Assembly (NCBI GenBank): GCA_014871385.1
Contig: CM026426.1
Location: 37,077,918 to 37,141,917, forward strand
Origin: Ceratodon purpureus
Lineage: Eukaryota; Streptophyta; Bryopsida; Pseudoditrichales; Ditrichaceae
Direction of reading: 5' to 3'
Length of the DNA: 64,000 bases
Both the position numbers and the translations under genes were made by a program. The notes under the pieces are model-generated. The model was not told the origin of the DNA, did not search any database, and saw nothing but the letters and a program-made list of their open reading frames with translations. Below, in pieces: positions 35,101 to 46,387 of the stretch (its first letter is position 1; every line of letters starts with the position of its first letter).

Positions 35101-37274
35101 GGGATATCCAATTTGTCTGGTTCGGGTACTAGACTGGCGAGATGAATTTCTGCAAGAGGTACGAGATCAGGGTCGGCTTGGAAGACCAAGGCCTCCTGTT
35201 CTTGCGATAGCCCTTGGAGCCAATTAGTGCCAGCATGGTTCCTAATCTGATCCGCTTTGGCTCGAGTGACGCAACTGTCAACGGGTATTACTATGGTTCG
35301 TCCATGATGTTGAATACGGATTTGGTTCCTAGACCAGTCATGGATGGCGTTCATATCCCGCAACCAAGGCCGTCCTAAGATGACTGGAAAATTGCTTCGT
35401 TCCAGCATGGATATAATAACAAATGTTGCTGGTGTTGTTACTCCGTGGGTGGTGATGGCTACAGACGACAATATTCTCATTGGTGTGACAGGAGCGTCAT
35501 TTGCCATCCTGAGTATAAATTTGGCGGCTTTTGGCATTGGAATGCCAAGATTTTCTCGGAGCTGGTTACTGATGACGTTGACTCCGGATCCGCCGTCAAC
35601 CAGGACATTAATTAATTCGAACTGTCCTAGTTGCATGTGGATGACCGCAGCGTCCGGATCCAAGGTTGTCGTGTTGACTTCAATGGTGGTTGGTTCCCTG
35701 GTTGGTGTGGGTAATGCTGCCTGCTGTAGATATTTTTGTAGCTCAAGACTTAGCTGAATCAGTTTGGACAGCGTGATTGTTACGTTGGTACTATCTATAA
35801 CTTGCTGTAGATCAGACGTCAGTGGTGTTTCTAATTCGTCTTGTAAATTGCGACGGATCTGGTGCAACCGTTCCCAATGATTTGCTGGAAATGGCTTCCT
35901 GGGTTCGATGGCGTGGTCAGTGGTTTTTTCAGCGGGGACCGCTTTAGATCTTGTTGACACCGCGGCGGTTGTAATGGCTGCTATCTTGGCCTCGGCACCG
36001 GGTATTTCGCTGATAGTGACGCCCCCCCTTCTTGGTAGCTGTGGTGCCCCTGGCGTATCTGATTGAGATGAGGCCGCCGTGGCCCATCGTTGGCGTAATA
36101 CCGGGCATTGTCCCCGTCTATGGTGCAATGATCCGCATTCCCAGCACGCTTCATTTCGACCGGGCTGAAATGCGTCTACTCCAATTTCTTCAGCCTGCAT
36201 GGCGGCAACGGTGGGTCTAGGTCGTCGGCCTTCTTCTGGGCGTGGTGTGCTAGTTGCAAACCAGCACCGGCCTGGATGTATTTTGCCGCATGTGTTGCAT
36301 GGTGCCGCGGCTACTCTGGTATCTGTCCGAAAAAACCGGTAAGGGTAGGAGCGGGGTTTGCAACTTTTGGAGAGCCCCTAGCTCTCTGCTGATGTCGTTG
36401 GCGGCACCGAGAATGTCTTGGAGAGTTTTGACCCCGCGGATGACAATGCCTTGTTGTATCCATGGTAGTAACCCTTTTTTAAACCATTCGCACAAGTAGT
36501 CTTCGTCAGGTTTCTGGCTAAGTTTATCGGCCTGTTGTTTAAACCGATCATAGAACTTGTCTACACGCTCCTCCTTGCCTTAGGTGATGCTACCTAGTGC
36601 CCTGAGAATCTCCGAACTTGTCTTTAATTTTCTAAATTTTTGTAAGAAACTAGTTTCCATTTCTTCCCAAGTGGAATGAGGATGATCTGTCTCAAAATCG
36701 ATATACCAATTTATGTGATTCCCTTGCAGTGTGGTTCCAAAAATGTTTTGCAAGTCTGCCGGGTTGGTCACGCCGTTGGTTCTAGCGATGACCTTGAATC
36801 GCCGAATATGCCAGTCAGGGTCGCCAGTGTCGTCGTACACGGGATATTGTATCTTTGGCAACTTGGTATGACTGTCATGACTGCCCAGACTCTGTGATGT
36901 TGCTGCCGTAGGATTTCTCCGAGGAAGCGTGGCTAAAGGTAATACCCCTCCTGGGACCTGTGAGGTTTGTCCAGCATGGTCTAATGGTAGCTCGGCTAGT
37001 GGTTCTTGAGAACGGCTTCCTTGCAAGTTTTGGTACTGTTCACTTAACGTGGCCAGCTTGCCGTTTGTTGCATCATTTTTCGCGGCCAAGTCGGTCATCT
37101 ATTGTTTCATCCATTGTAAAAATTCTTTGGTGGCGTCGATGTCATCTTGGACTGTAGTTTCTTCGCCTTCAGTAATTCTAGCTGCTTCAGCAGCAACTTT
37201 CCTTAGAGGCATGATTTGACGTTGGTCTCGATCTCCCCTAGATCAAATTTCCATCCCCAGCATGGTCGCCAAAA

Positions 37275-37940
37275 TGTTAGCCGGGGTGGTCCTATGGAGG
37301 CAATGATCAGGGGAGAGTCTAAGTGTACTCGGGTCGAGTTTGGGGCAAGTGGGTTGATATGTGAGAACCGGCAGGGCACGGGGATACCCGGATTGTCTTA
37401 CCGGATATCAGGGGAGCCGGACTTCCAACCGTTAGGATTAGTCCAGCGAGGAGACGAGGGGTCCTTGGTCCCCTGAGGTCCTTGGTGCTAGAGACGGTGT
37501 AGGAAGTCCTTGGTGTTTCAGGATTCAGCGAGGTCAGCGTATCGAGAGGAGGCACTTCATCGTTCAGGGAAAGAGTAAGAGTTGAATGCGAGAAAGGGGC
37601 GGAAGAGAAGGCAGCGAAGGAAGGATACAAGAGAAAGCAAGAGCAGCAAGTAGGTGATTCGAAACACAGTAGATTTTTATCAAGGCATAGTCTTTTCTAT
37701 TAGAGGTCGTCCAAAGAAACAGAGTTTCAGGAGTACAAAATAGACTCTTGCTCACGGCCGTGGCCTGGAGAGAGTCAGAAACCTAGCTCCTAGTTCAGAG
37801 TCGGATTCGGAGAGAGCTTTGCGACTAAAACCTAGACTTTTATACTATGGTTGCCGTCCCTGGAGACCGTAGAGACTGGGAGCCGTGGCCCGCTGGTGCC
37901 GTCCTCGACTTCAGCTCGGGCCGCCACTTGTGTGGTAACA
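37275..37940 (-). repeat. 5' LTR (in element orientation) of the gypsy element
   Basis: 666 bp, mate of 28738-29404, followed on the outside by the ACACT duplication. Just inside it in element orientation is TTTTGGCGACCATGC, the expected place of the primer-binding site. I cannot assign the tRNA. Confidence 0.93.
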
Positions 37941-37954
37941 ACACTATGTACTAC

Positions 37955-38470
37955 CAGAAGTACAAAATCATAACCATGAAACCATATGATAAGTTTCTAT
38001 CAACGACGAGTCAAATGTAATCGAATGTTAGGAATATTGAGAACTCACCATGGCTGAAAACACTCAGGAGAGTGCATTTTCTCAATTTTGTGCGCAACCC
38101 TGGAACAACTATACTAAGGACGCGGATAACAACGTAGACTGCTCTAGGAGTATTATATGATCCATTCTAAGAACACAGGTATTAAGATACACAGCACCAA
38201 CCGGTAGAAAGGATGTATGAACTTAGGAATAACATCGAAGTATAGAGTTGTACGAAAAGAAGTACATATTGTATTGTGACGTGTACACTAAGTACTAGCG
38301 GAGTTACAAAATGATAAGGACGTTAAAATTGACAAACTTCTGACACGAACGAGTGGACTGTAATCGAACCTCTAATTTTCTAGAGGAGTCACTATGTCTA
38401 AAAACACTTCGAAGAGTGTATTTACTCAAATCTATGCAAAACCTTCCGTACAACTATTCTCACGAAAACG
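37955..38470. repeat. Diverged tandem repeat, about 330-bp period, GTAC-bearing
   Basis: Blocks at about 37955-38120 and 38290-38470 share AATCGAA, AACACT(CA/TC)GGAGAGTG-like, TTTTCTCAA/TTTACTCAA and CAACTAT motifs in order. They belong to the sequence interrupted by the gypsy insertion and are upstream of RING-like copy 2. Confidence 0.45.
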
Positions 38471-41400
38471 AAACGGTCAACAGTAGAAGACGCCCACAGT
38501 AATCCCAAGAGCAAGTGAGCAGGCAAGCAGCAGCCCAAAGCAGCAGAGAAGGGAACCCACACATCTTGAAAAACGCTATGAAAACCTATTTCTTCGACAA
38601 GAGTACCGCTCATTGCACCTTCCTGGCTGAATTTATGCCACATATTTCAAAAACCCAAAAAGCAATTCCTATGCATGCACAAGGAAACGAAGGATAACAC
38701 AGTATTCACCTAGTTTGAGGGATGTGTTGAGAAGCCAATTCTTGAAAGGCATGCCACCTTTCTCCTCAACAAAGAGAACAACAAAAATCCGAAAGAATGA
38801 CTTAGAGGCGGCGTTGTGAAATTCCCTCATGGTGGTATAGAGAAACGACAAAGTCTTCAACTGCCGCCTTTGCAAATTCGAATGTAGAGGAGAGAATGTC
38901 GCTGTAAAAGGCCCCATATAACCTGGAAGTGTTAGGTCATTCTTGTTTTTACCGCCACGTTTGAGGACGATGATTGGTCCATTGTGTACAACTAGTACGC
39001 TATGTACAAAACCAGTACGCAAGCTAACCTAATCGTTTTTGATGGGCTGAAGCTCAAGTGAGGGCTGAAATCTCCGATGCTCTCAATTAGCCCCAATAAA
39101 CCATTTTCGTCATTCGTCAATGTTAGGCCCATCTAAACCAAAACGTATTTTTACTATTTAAAAAAAAATTAAAAATCAAAAAATAACTTTTACGTTGTGT
39201 TTTGGCCCACCAATCCAAAACCCCCATTTTCTAAGGTTTTGTGTTGTATAGTCTCTAGTGGCATATGGAAATAGTTGGGGATGCTAGTCAAGTACTAGAA
39301 CATGGACTTTGGCTCTTTAAACTATAAGAATCTAAGCTATACCTTCACATAAAGAGTACAAAACACTTATCCTGAAAATGTGACAGTACTTTCATTTCAA
39401 ATTCGTACTCATTATGGTGAATTCAGGGATGCAAGCTAAAGATAGCAAAGCAATCTTAAAAATAGACAAAATGTAAGACTACGCCTTAATATTACTTTTA
39501 ACAAAAGGTTACCAAGAATGGAGTTAATTTGGCTCCAAACTTACACCCTACACTGAAATGCTACCGTGAATGCGATTTTGTACAACCGTAGTGTATTTTC
39601 ACCGTGTGAGCTTGTTGCAGAGGCTAGGGTTTGATTTATCAAAAAATGTTTGAATTTGTTGTGTTGGTTTTTATCGCGGTCATTGAACCTGGTACATTGT
39701 TTTGGTGTCAGTTTGATGGATTCTTGTACCATTGTTTTGCTAAAGCATTTGCTCGGCGATGGGAAATTCGAGCAGATTGGAACATTCACTCGGATTTTGC
39801 GGATGTCTGGGGTAGAGTCTAGGAACGAGCGGCTGATAGAGTGATTTTTTATTTTTTTTGCTGATTTGTTAGCGTTTTGTGTAATGTTCATTATTGGTTT
39901 GTTGGAATTTGCTTACTGGAGGTTTTTTGGAATGCTGCCGAACGTACATGGAGTTGTCGGGGTCGATTCGCAGCAGAGAACGAGGTAGTCTTACGAGGAT
40001 TCTAGCTGAGTTAAGGAGCTTGTGGAACCCTAATGAGATCATAGGGTCTAATGATCTCTAGGGTTTGTTGGAGGCCTTTGTACTGCAATCTGTTGGAAAA
40101 GCGAGTAAGGAATGTAGTGTGTAAGGTTTGTGTAGCTACGTAGAGGAGACAGCTATGTCCTTAGTGTTTACGGGAAAATATTAGAGTTCAGTTGGTTATT
40201 GGTGTAGTTATTATTGTGTTGAGCGAAAGGTCCAGTGTGTTTCTGGTGTTGGATTCATTCATCTGCCATCCGTTCATTTGGAGTTTGTACGAGGTGTTCA
40301 ATGGTGTTGTCTGAAAAGATTTTGGGTAGTGTCGTGGGCAGTTTAGGGTCATGAATAGGGGTTTTGTGCATAGAGTAATGTGCACTCTTGTATTTAGAGG
40401 GGCGGGGTTTGAAAAATCCAGCTCAATTAGATATAACATCTCCTTATTAGCATGTATTTTTTACCTCTTACATCTATTCAATTGTTACATTTGATCTATT
40501 ATACATCAGTGGTATTGTTACATTGCATGAATGTAGAATGTACATTAATTTATGTTTTATGCACTAGAAATCTACCATATGCATACTCTTCATTGATTCT
40601 AAATATACCATGTTCATTCATTTTTCCAACTCCAAATCTACCTTGTAGCTACATCACCATTTAGTCCCAAATCTATACATATTAAAAATTCCACCTCTAA
40701 AATTTAACACAAAAGTCGATTCATATGCAATTTTAAGATTTTTTTCATGCAATTTTTATATGCAATTTATATAAAGTTAATATCTATTTTACATTCAAAA
40801 TAGTATGTAGAATTTATGTTTTTTTTTGGTACAAAGCGTACTAATCAAATTGACAAAAGATTAACGAAATTTTTATATAAAAGGCTAGCTTATTAAATTC
40901 AATAGTAAATTTTTACAGAATTCATATAAAATTTACTCTATCAGACATTCCTGATGAATACTGTGGATGACATGATTTATGAAGGGCTCATGCCCCCTTT
41001 GCACCTAGATGTGCAAAGTTGGTACCTTCAAAGGTAGGGCCGTGGTATGAACTTCAGCATTCACACCAAACATGGTAGACAATTACCAAACCTAGTCAGC
41101 AATTGACGTGGCACAAAAATTGGGACAACTTTTTGAGAGTTGTAGAAGGGTCGGAAGACGGTGGTGGGAAGTTGTTCTGGAAGGTTGCAGAACTCCTAAA
41201 TTAACAAAAACATGTAGTTTTATGTAGTGGTCACGGCAAAAGTCTAGTGGCTTGGTGAAGTGCCCCTGAAAATTGCCCAAAAATAAATAAATAAATCGTT
41301 GTTCATAAGTGTCTCGATAACTGTGCCTTGTAGTCTTTTGTCACAAGACTGCTCTTTCGCGATTTGTTGTTTGCTATCTCCTTGCAGTGTTTTGCTTGAG

Positions 41401-41880
41401 TTCTCTACGACACCGCTACAAGGGAAGACCTGATGACAACACGGCCAATGTTGCAGGGCTTCTGCCTAGAGATGCACCACAACAAAGTAAATATCTCGAC
41501 TTTCAATACGTTTCATTTTAAGTAATAGGAGAGTCTGTAAATCGTTCGAATGCATGCAAAGTCATACCGTTATCCCATCATGTCCGACACAGAAGTGAGG
41601 ATGGCGCGAGGAGGGGAGTGCGAGGAGGGGGAGTGGGAGTGGGAGAAGTTTCCAGGGCCGCGGGACGGGAGGGGCAAGACACAGAACACTAAAGGATCCA
41701 TGGCGGACGAGGTCGGAGAGCCACCAAATGGGGATATTAATCGTGGGCGGACAGAGGTCGCACATCTGTCGCGGAGCAGACCGATTCATGCGTGGACGGG
41801 TCACGAGGTTGTCGGACACGACTCGGATAAGTACGGAATGGAGGTCTCCTCATATCGTAGTATGAAGACTAGGCGAGCGT
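38471..41880. other. Spacer, mostly AT-rich, no gene supported
   Basis: The last GTAC cluster of the mosaic is at 38980-39020. A 117-codon minus frame at 38669-39022 has no recognisable domain. 39100-41500 is AT-rich with only short frames. 41550-41880 is GC-richer and lies just downstream of the hAT-linked frame. Confidence 0.45.
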
Positions 41881-42669
41881 TCACTCTTGGATCCGAACAG
41901 TTGGGTCGTTGGCTTCGTCGCAACGTCGGTCCTCCTCGGATTCATCTGTGCTCATGTCGTCATCAGACCGCGGACTTCTAGTGCTTAGACGCAACTCATC
42001 GTCTCTGGTGATAACTAGCTTCTTCGTTGGACGAGATCCTTGGGGGTCGCGTATTCCATTTTCATCGAGTTCTGGTCTACCTTCGGAGTTGTCAGGTTCG
42101 TACGGGGCGAAGCGCGACGCAGTACCCTAGAACCTTTTCTTTCGCTTTACACCTCTTGTTGTTCGTTGGATAACACTTCCCCTTGCAGGACCACTCGACA
42201 CTCTTTCCCCAGTCGTGCAACTAGATGCACGTGCCGCAACGTCCCGGATCGACGTAGATGGAACCCCTCTCCGCACGGGCCGGCTGCGTGAAGAAGACGC
42301 GATCAGAACAACGGACTGGCTACCGTTGGTTACAGCAGATCCTACTGCTCGACGTCTGCGTCCCCGGCCGGAGGTCTGCTGCGGAAGGGTGTGACCCCTA
42401 CCAACGGGGGTGGAGAGCAGGGCAGAAGCTGGCTGTTGCTGGTTTACAGCCATACTTCCGGACGTACTAGCAAGGCTTCGAGTTATGGGACGGCGTATTT
42501 CCTCAGACGGGGTCTGAACCTCCTGATCGGCCATCCTCCTTCTCGAATCTTCCTCTCTTATTTCATCTCTCCGGCGATTGATAGGTGGTAAATCCTCTTG
42601 AAAAACTGTTCGAATCTCTCCCTCCATGTTCGCCACGTTCTCGTCGAAATCCCTCTGGCCGAATGACAA
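41881..42669 (-). pseudogene. hAT-linked downstream frame, charged and Ser-rich, split by one stop
   Basis: From 42669 the minus strand encodes an acidic then Arg/Ser-rich peptide ending GVKRKKRF at a TAG (42127-42129). The same frame continues open for about 81 more codons of acidic peptide to the TGA at 41881-41883. It follows the hAT transposase closely on the same strand, so it is likely its 3' exon or a second element gene. Confidence 0.4.
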
Positions 42670-42825
42670 AGAATCACTCCAAGGCTGCGAGAAGTCCGTA
42701 TCGACGATAGGTATCCTCCGGGCCAGACTACCATCTCCTCTGTCCGACTGTATTTCTGCTGCGTTGATCGGACTCTGAGCTCGACGCTCACCTCCAGCAT
42801 ACGCCTGCCGTCCGACACGACTATC

Positions 42826-44700
42826 CTAGCGGAGGATATCTTCAACCGCATCCCGGCGGTGTCCTTCGTCGAACATATTGTGGAAGAGCTCGGCAATCCG
42901 GACATCGCCACCGTCGTCACCGTCAGATCCTGCGTCGTCCAATCCGGATTCCTCAAAGTCGCTCTCGGGTGGATCGTCGTCCGCAAGTCCGACACCCCCC
43001 ATGCCCAATCCGCCCTGTCCGACACCATCCATGCGGGCATCGTCCGCCACATCGTCCGCTACATGGTCTCCTCCCTGTCCGACGTCTTCCTCCTCGTCGT
43101 CCTCGTCCGGATCCTCGCCATCGAGGTCATCGTCGGAATGAACCTCCTCTAAGCCATACCACTGTGCCGGACGCGGGGCCCGGCGGTGACGAACAAGTCT
43201 ACTGCTCGTGTAGATATACACGAGGTCCTCCCCTCGTACATGTTTCAATCTATTGCGCACCTTGCTGTGCACGTAGGAGTACATGCTCCAGTTGCGCTCA
43301 CACGCAGACACGGAGCATACCTGTCTCAGTATACGTCTAGCTATTGTTTGGAGAGCCCGGGCTCCACCTCCCATTGCGTCCCACCATTTGTGGATAGTAG
43401 TGCCGTGCGCCTGGGGATCGGTTGAATCAGCAAATGCCCTTCGATTCTCGAGGAAATCCTGATACTGGACAAGGATCCGGACGTAATTCTCCTCGTTAGA
43501 CGATAACTTGCGAAGAACCCGGTTTAAAATGATCCTCAACTCCTCGTGGTTATGAAGTGGCGCCCATCCACGTAGGGTCGGGTTGAGCATCGAACCTGCC
43601 CAATGAAGATCTGTCAACATCATAGCCCATTTGTGGTCGAATGCGAGCATGGCGTCTGCTGCTAGGTCCGCGTTCAATCTAAACGGATGGGAGGAAAAAC
43701 TGCGGACGTGGTTCTTCAAATCGTACATCGCCCTCCAAGCTAGGCCCATTGCAGGTGCCTTCCCATCAAAAAGGCGTAATGCCTTCACCACTGGGATGAC
43801 CATGTATAAGAAGTTATGGCACGTGTTCCAGAAACCGTCCGCACGCACATACTTCCCCATCAGGCGGACCTTCCTCCCCGCTGAGCTGTTCACATCAGGA
43901 TAGGTTGCTAAAATACCTGCAGATGCCGGATCGATGACCATTCTCTCAAATGCATTCCGAAGTTCCACAAGACGCTCGATCATAATGAAATTGGTCGCGA
44001 ACCGCGTCTCAACGGGCAAACGGATGGTCAGATTGGGACACATCCTGCGAAACAAAGCCATTGATGAATGATGATTTCTAACCCATAGACAAATAAGTCT
44101 CGCCTTTCTGACTATGTGCTTCACCCAATCCTCCTTCCCCCAATCTTCGAGCAACAGATCCAAGCAGTGTGCGGCACACCCTTGAACATAAATGTGAGGA
44201 TATCGTGTCTTGAGCATCCGACTGGATCCAAGCATGTTCGGAGCACTGTCAGTGCAAACTTGGACAACATGTTGCGGTCCGACCCGATCCACAAACGGAC
44301 GGATCTGAGAAGCGATATAATCGCTATCTTTGTAATGTCCCGTCGTGTCTATGGTTCCAAGGAAAACGTCGCCATTGGTCCCACTCTGGATAACATTGAG
44401 AAGAGGACGACTCTGGACGTTGTCCCAACCGTCTGAACATATCGTAACACCGTATTTCTGTGTGGAATTGCCCGTGAGTTCCTTTACTTGTCTCACCATT
44501 TCCGCCTTTCTCGCGGTCAACAATTTTGTGCGAATAGCATTCATCCATGGTGGCAGGTATGCCAAGAAGCAGGATCGCACTGTTTCCCGAACGGCGTTAA
44601 TGAAGGCAGGATGCTTAACAACGTTGAATGGGATATTGGCTTCGTAGAATGCCGTCGCCCACACTTTATCTAATCGAAGCTTCGTGGAAGCGGGTAGCTT
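42826..44700 (-). pseudogene. hAT-family transposase, 5'-truncated
   Basis: About 620 residues of open frame. It contains a DUF659-type block (GVTICSDGWDNVQSRPLLN, VQVCTDSAPNMLGSSR, GCAAHCLDLLL) and the hAT C-terminal dimerisation motif (VSACERNWSMYSYVHSKVRN). An acidic tail follows. The catalytic Asp of CSDGW and CTDSAPN is present. The BED zinc finger and a start codon are missing: upstream of about 44700 the sequence switches abruptly into a ~200-bp repeat also found at 48.25 kb. The frame reads open into that repeat by chance and lacks an ATG there. So this is a truncated copy, well preserved in its remaining part. Confidence 0.85.
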
Positions 44701-44892
44701 GTACGTGAGCGGAGAGCGGTGAGCGGAGATTTGGAGAGCGGAGAGCACAGAATGGAGGACAGAACCTAAAAATAACAAATTTTTTACTAAAATTATAATA
44801 TAAAATTAGAAGATTCGAATATTCTCAGTATATTTTTGGAAAGTTACTAATTTTAGTAATTTAATTGACCCTATAACCGTGGACAATTTACA
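44690..44892 (-). repeat. ~200-bp terminal repeat, copy 1 (caps the hAT fragment)
   Basis: Begins GGGTAGCTTGTA, continues with short GCGGAGAGCGG-type repeats, an AT-rich middle with AGAAGATTC-AATATTCTCA, and ends TGACCCTATAACCGTGGAC. The same series is found at 48247-48463. The inward TAGGGTCA word resembles a hAT terminus, but no matching partner end was found. Confidence 0.6.
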
Positions 44893-45570
44893 GTATTTTC
44901 ATTGAATTTGTAGTACGTTTTCTCTTTTCTTGGTGATTAATTTTTTGACGTGCACCAATTACTATGCTCTTGCTCCTTCTAACTGGTTCAGGCATACATT
45001 AATTCCCCTTATCCCCTCACATTTATATGCAAATTACTACTTCAAATGTATTGGTATTGAAGCTCTTAAGAGGGTTCTAGTAACATTTAATATCGTAACA
45101 TTTTCTTAACATTGCTATAATTCATCCACCATAGTCTACATGCCTTTCTCGTTTATTTTTTAATTTTTTTAATTTTATAATTGTCTTGTATTTTTTATTA
45201 ACTTTCTTTATTCAATCTATCTTCTTAGATGGGTCAAAAGCCTCCTTTCATTTAATTTTCTCCTTCATTTTATTTTCACATTCATTTTATTTTCACATTC
45301 ATTTTATTTTCACATTCAATTTCTTAATCACCTTGATCTAATTTTTAACCTTCATATTAAATATTGCTTTTGTTTACTTTTATCTTTTTTATTTCATTTT
45401 TTATAAATGTTTTTTTTATTTTTATTTTTATTTATTTTTATTTTTATAATTACATTTTTTTATTTTTTATTTTTTTTATTTTTAATGCTAAATGACCTCA
45501 GCTAAACCCTCATCTTTTTCCATTCAGTTTAGGAGGATGACAACTTCTAAATGAATGAAAAGCCGATTAT
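44893..45570. other. T-rich low-complexity spacer
   Basis: Very T-rich, with short tandem ATTTTATTTTCACATTC units at about 45270-45320 and ATTTTT runs to 45490. No gene. A comparable T-rich spacer follows the second copy of the terminal repeat at 48.46 kb. Confidence 0.55.
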
Positions 45571-45573
45571 TAA

Positions 45574-45606
45574 GGGCGCCAAACATCTTCTTCAAGGATA
45601 TTTAAG
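45574..45606 (+). promoter_or_regulatory. Core promoter of the MULE accessory gene, copy A
   Basis: GGGCGCC at 45574-45580 and TATTTAAG at 45599-45606, 85 bp before the ATG. Copy B has the same pair at the same spacing (49591-49597 and 49616-49623, 82 bp before its ATG), which marks them as conserved element promoter features. Confidence 0.55.
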
Positions 45607-45683
45607 TTAAGATTATGGAATGTCTCTTCTTCTTTTGTGTTGGTGTTTTGTGAAGCTCTTTTCCTTAGTGGCAGACAACGGTT

Positions 45684-46136
45684 ATGGAAGACGTCAGAGA
45701 TATTGTTGTTTCACTCGCTGACGATGTTTGTCCATTTCAACCATATGTTGAGGTGGAGGACGAAGAAGAGGTGATGGCCATCAGCCAAGGGCGTCCTTTG
45801 ACAACGGATGTTGACGTGCAACCGGTTGTAAGAGCTGACCCTCCACGTTCAGAAAATTCGGATGATGTCAGAGTGCTGGAGGAGGACGGAGATGTGCCTT
45901 TGCAACCTCATGCATACTCCAAGGTTGGAAAGATCCCAAGGGGAACCTATTCCAGGGAATCACTGAATCGGAGGCGGGGAGGTGGGCCATTGCTGAAACG
46001 TTCTTACCAAGGACACTTGCCAAGTGTGGGAACAAAGGTGAACGCAAATGTAGTTTGTCCTGTAGTACAGTCAGCGGCTGGCAATCCTGCTGATAGTGTA
46101 GTGGGCAACCCTAAACGTGTTAGGTTCGAAGATTAA
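45684..46136 (+). CDS. MULE accessory protein, copy A
   Basis: 150 residues, open from ATG 45684 to TAA 46134-46136. The acidic N-terminus has the pattern PFxPYVEVExEEE. The C-terminal half has PHAYSKVGKIPxGTYSRE, a basic stretch, NVVCPVVQ and PKRVRFED. These blocks recur in copy B. It converges on the transposase gene, the layout of maize MuDR, whose second gene mudrB is likewise convergent. The family is otherwise unknown to me. Anti-silencing or transposition helper roles, known for extra genes of some plant MULEs, are only possibilities. Confidence 0.6.
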   Translation: MEDVRDIVVSLADDVCPFQPYVEVEDEEEVMAISQGRPLTTDVDVQPVVRADPPRSENSDDVRVLEEDGDVPLQPHAYSKVGKIPRGTYSRESLNRRRGGGPLLKRSYQGHLPSVGTKVNANVVCPVVQSAAGNPADSVVGNPKRVRFED

Positions 46137-46387
46137 GACATCTAATAACAAGTATATGTTTGCTGTAATAAAAGATACATGTCAGGGGATACGAAGTATA
46201 TAGTGCACTTGTTCAAGATAGAATGTATTGAAATAGAGTGCAATCAATGTCAACGACAAAGCCTTTATAATGAAAAAGCCTATACAGCTTCCATATTGCG
46301 GACTTAGTACGTGGGATATTACTAAAATCATTCACTCCGTGACAAATGGCCATTGTGGAAATGGCAGTTCTAAAGTAGGAGGGCTAC

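Larger units (their letters stand above)
28738..37940 (-). mobile_element. Ty3/gypsy LTR retrotransposon with two extra 3' frames
   Basis: Nearly identical LTRs (28738-29404 and 37275-37940) begin and end TGTTA/TAACA and are flanked by the 5-bp duplication ACACT (28733-28737 and 37941-37945). Gag-pol reads on the minus strand. Gag is at about 36250-37200 with a CCHC knuckle near 36130. Next come retropepsin (LVDGGSG), reverse transcriptase (FLDCFSGYY, IYLDDG), RNase H and integrase, in the pol order (RT-RNase H-IN) that defines Ty3/gypsy. No chromodomain is seen. About half a dozen breaks interrupt gag-pol, so this copy looks non-functional. The LTRs differ at roughly 15-20 of 666 positions by eye, so it is young, perhaps one to two million years at usual plant rates. 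It lies inside the GTAC-rich mosaic. Confidence 0.93.

Noticed and set aside
38669-39022. 117-codon minus frame upstream of RING-like copy 2
   Set aside because: No domain, and no splice link to the gene could be supported.
44690-44892. N-terminus of the hAT transposase
   Set aside because: The frame reads through the ~200-bp repeat without an ATG, and the same repeat sits on an unrelated transposase; not native coding sequence.
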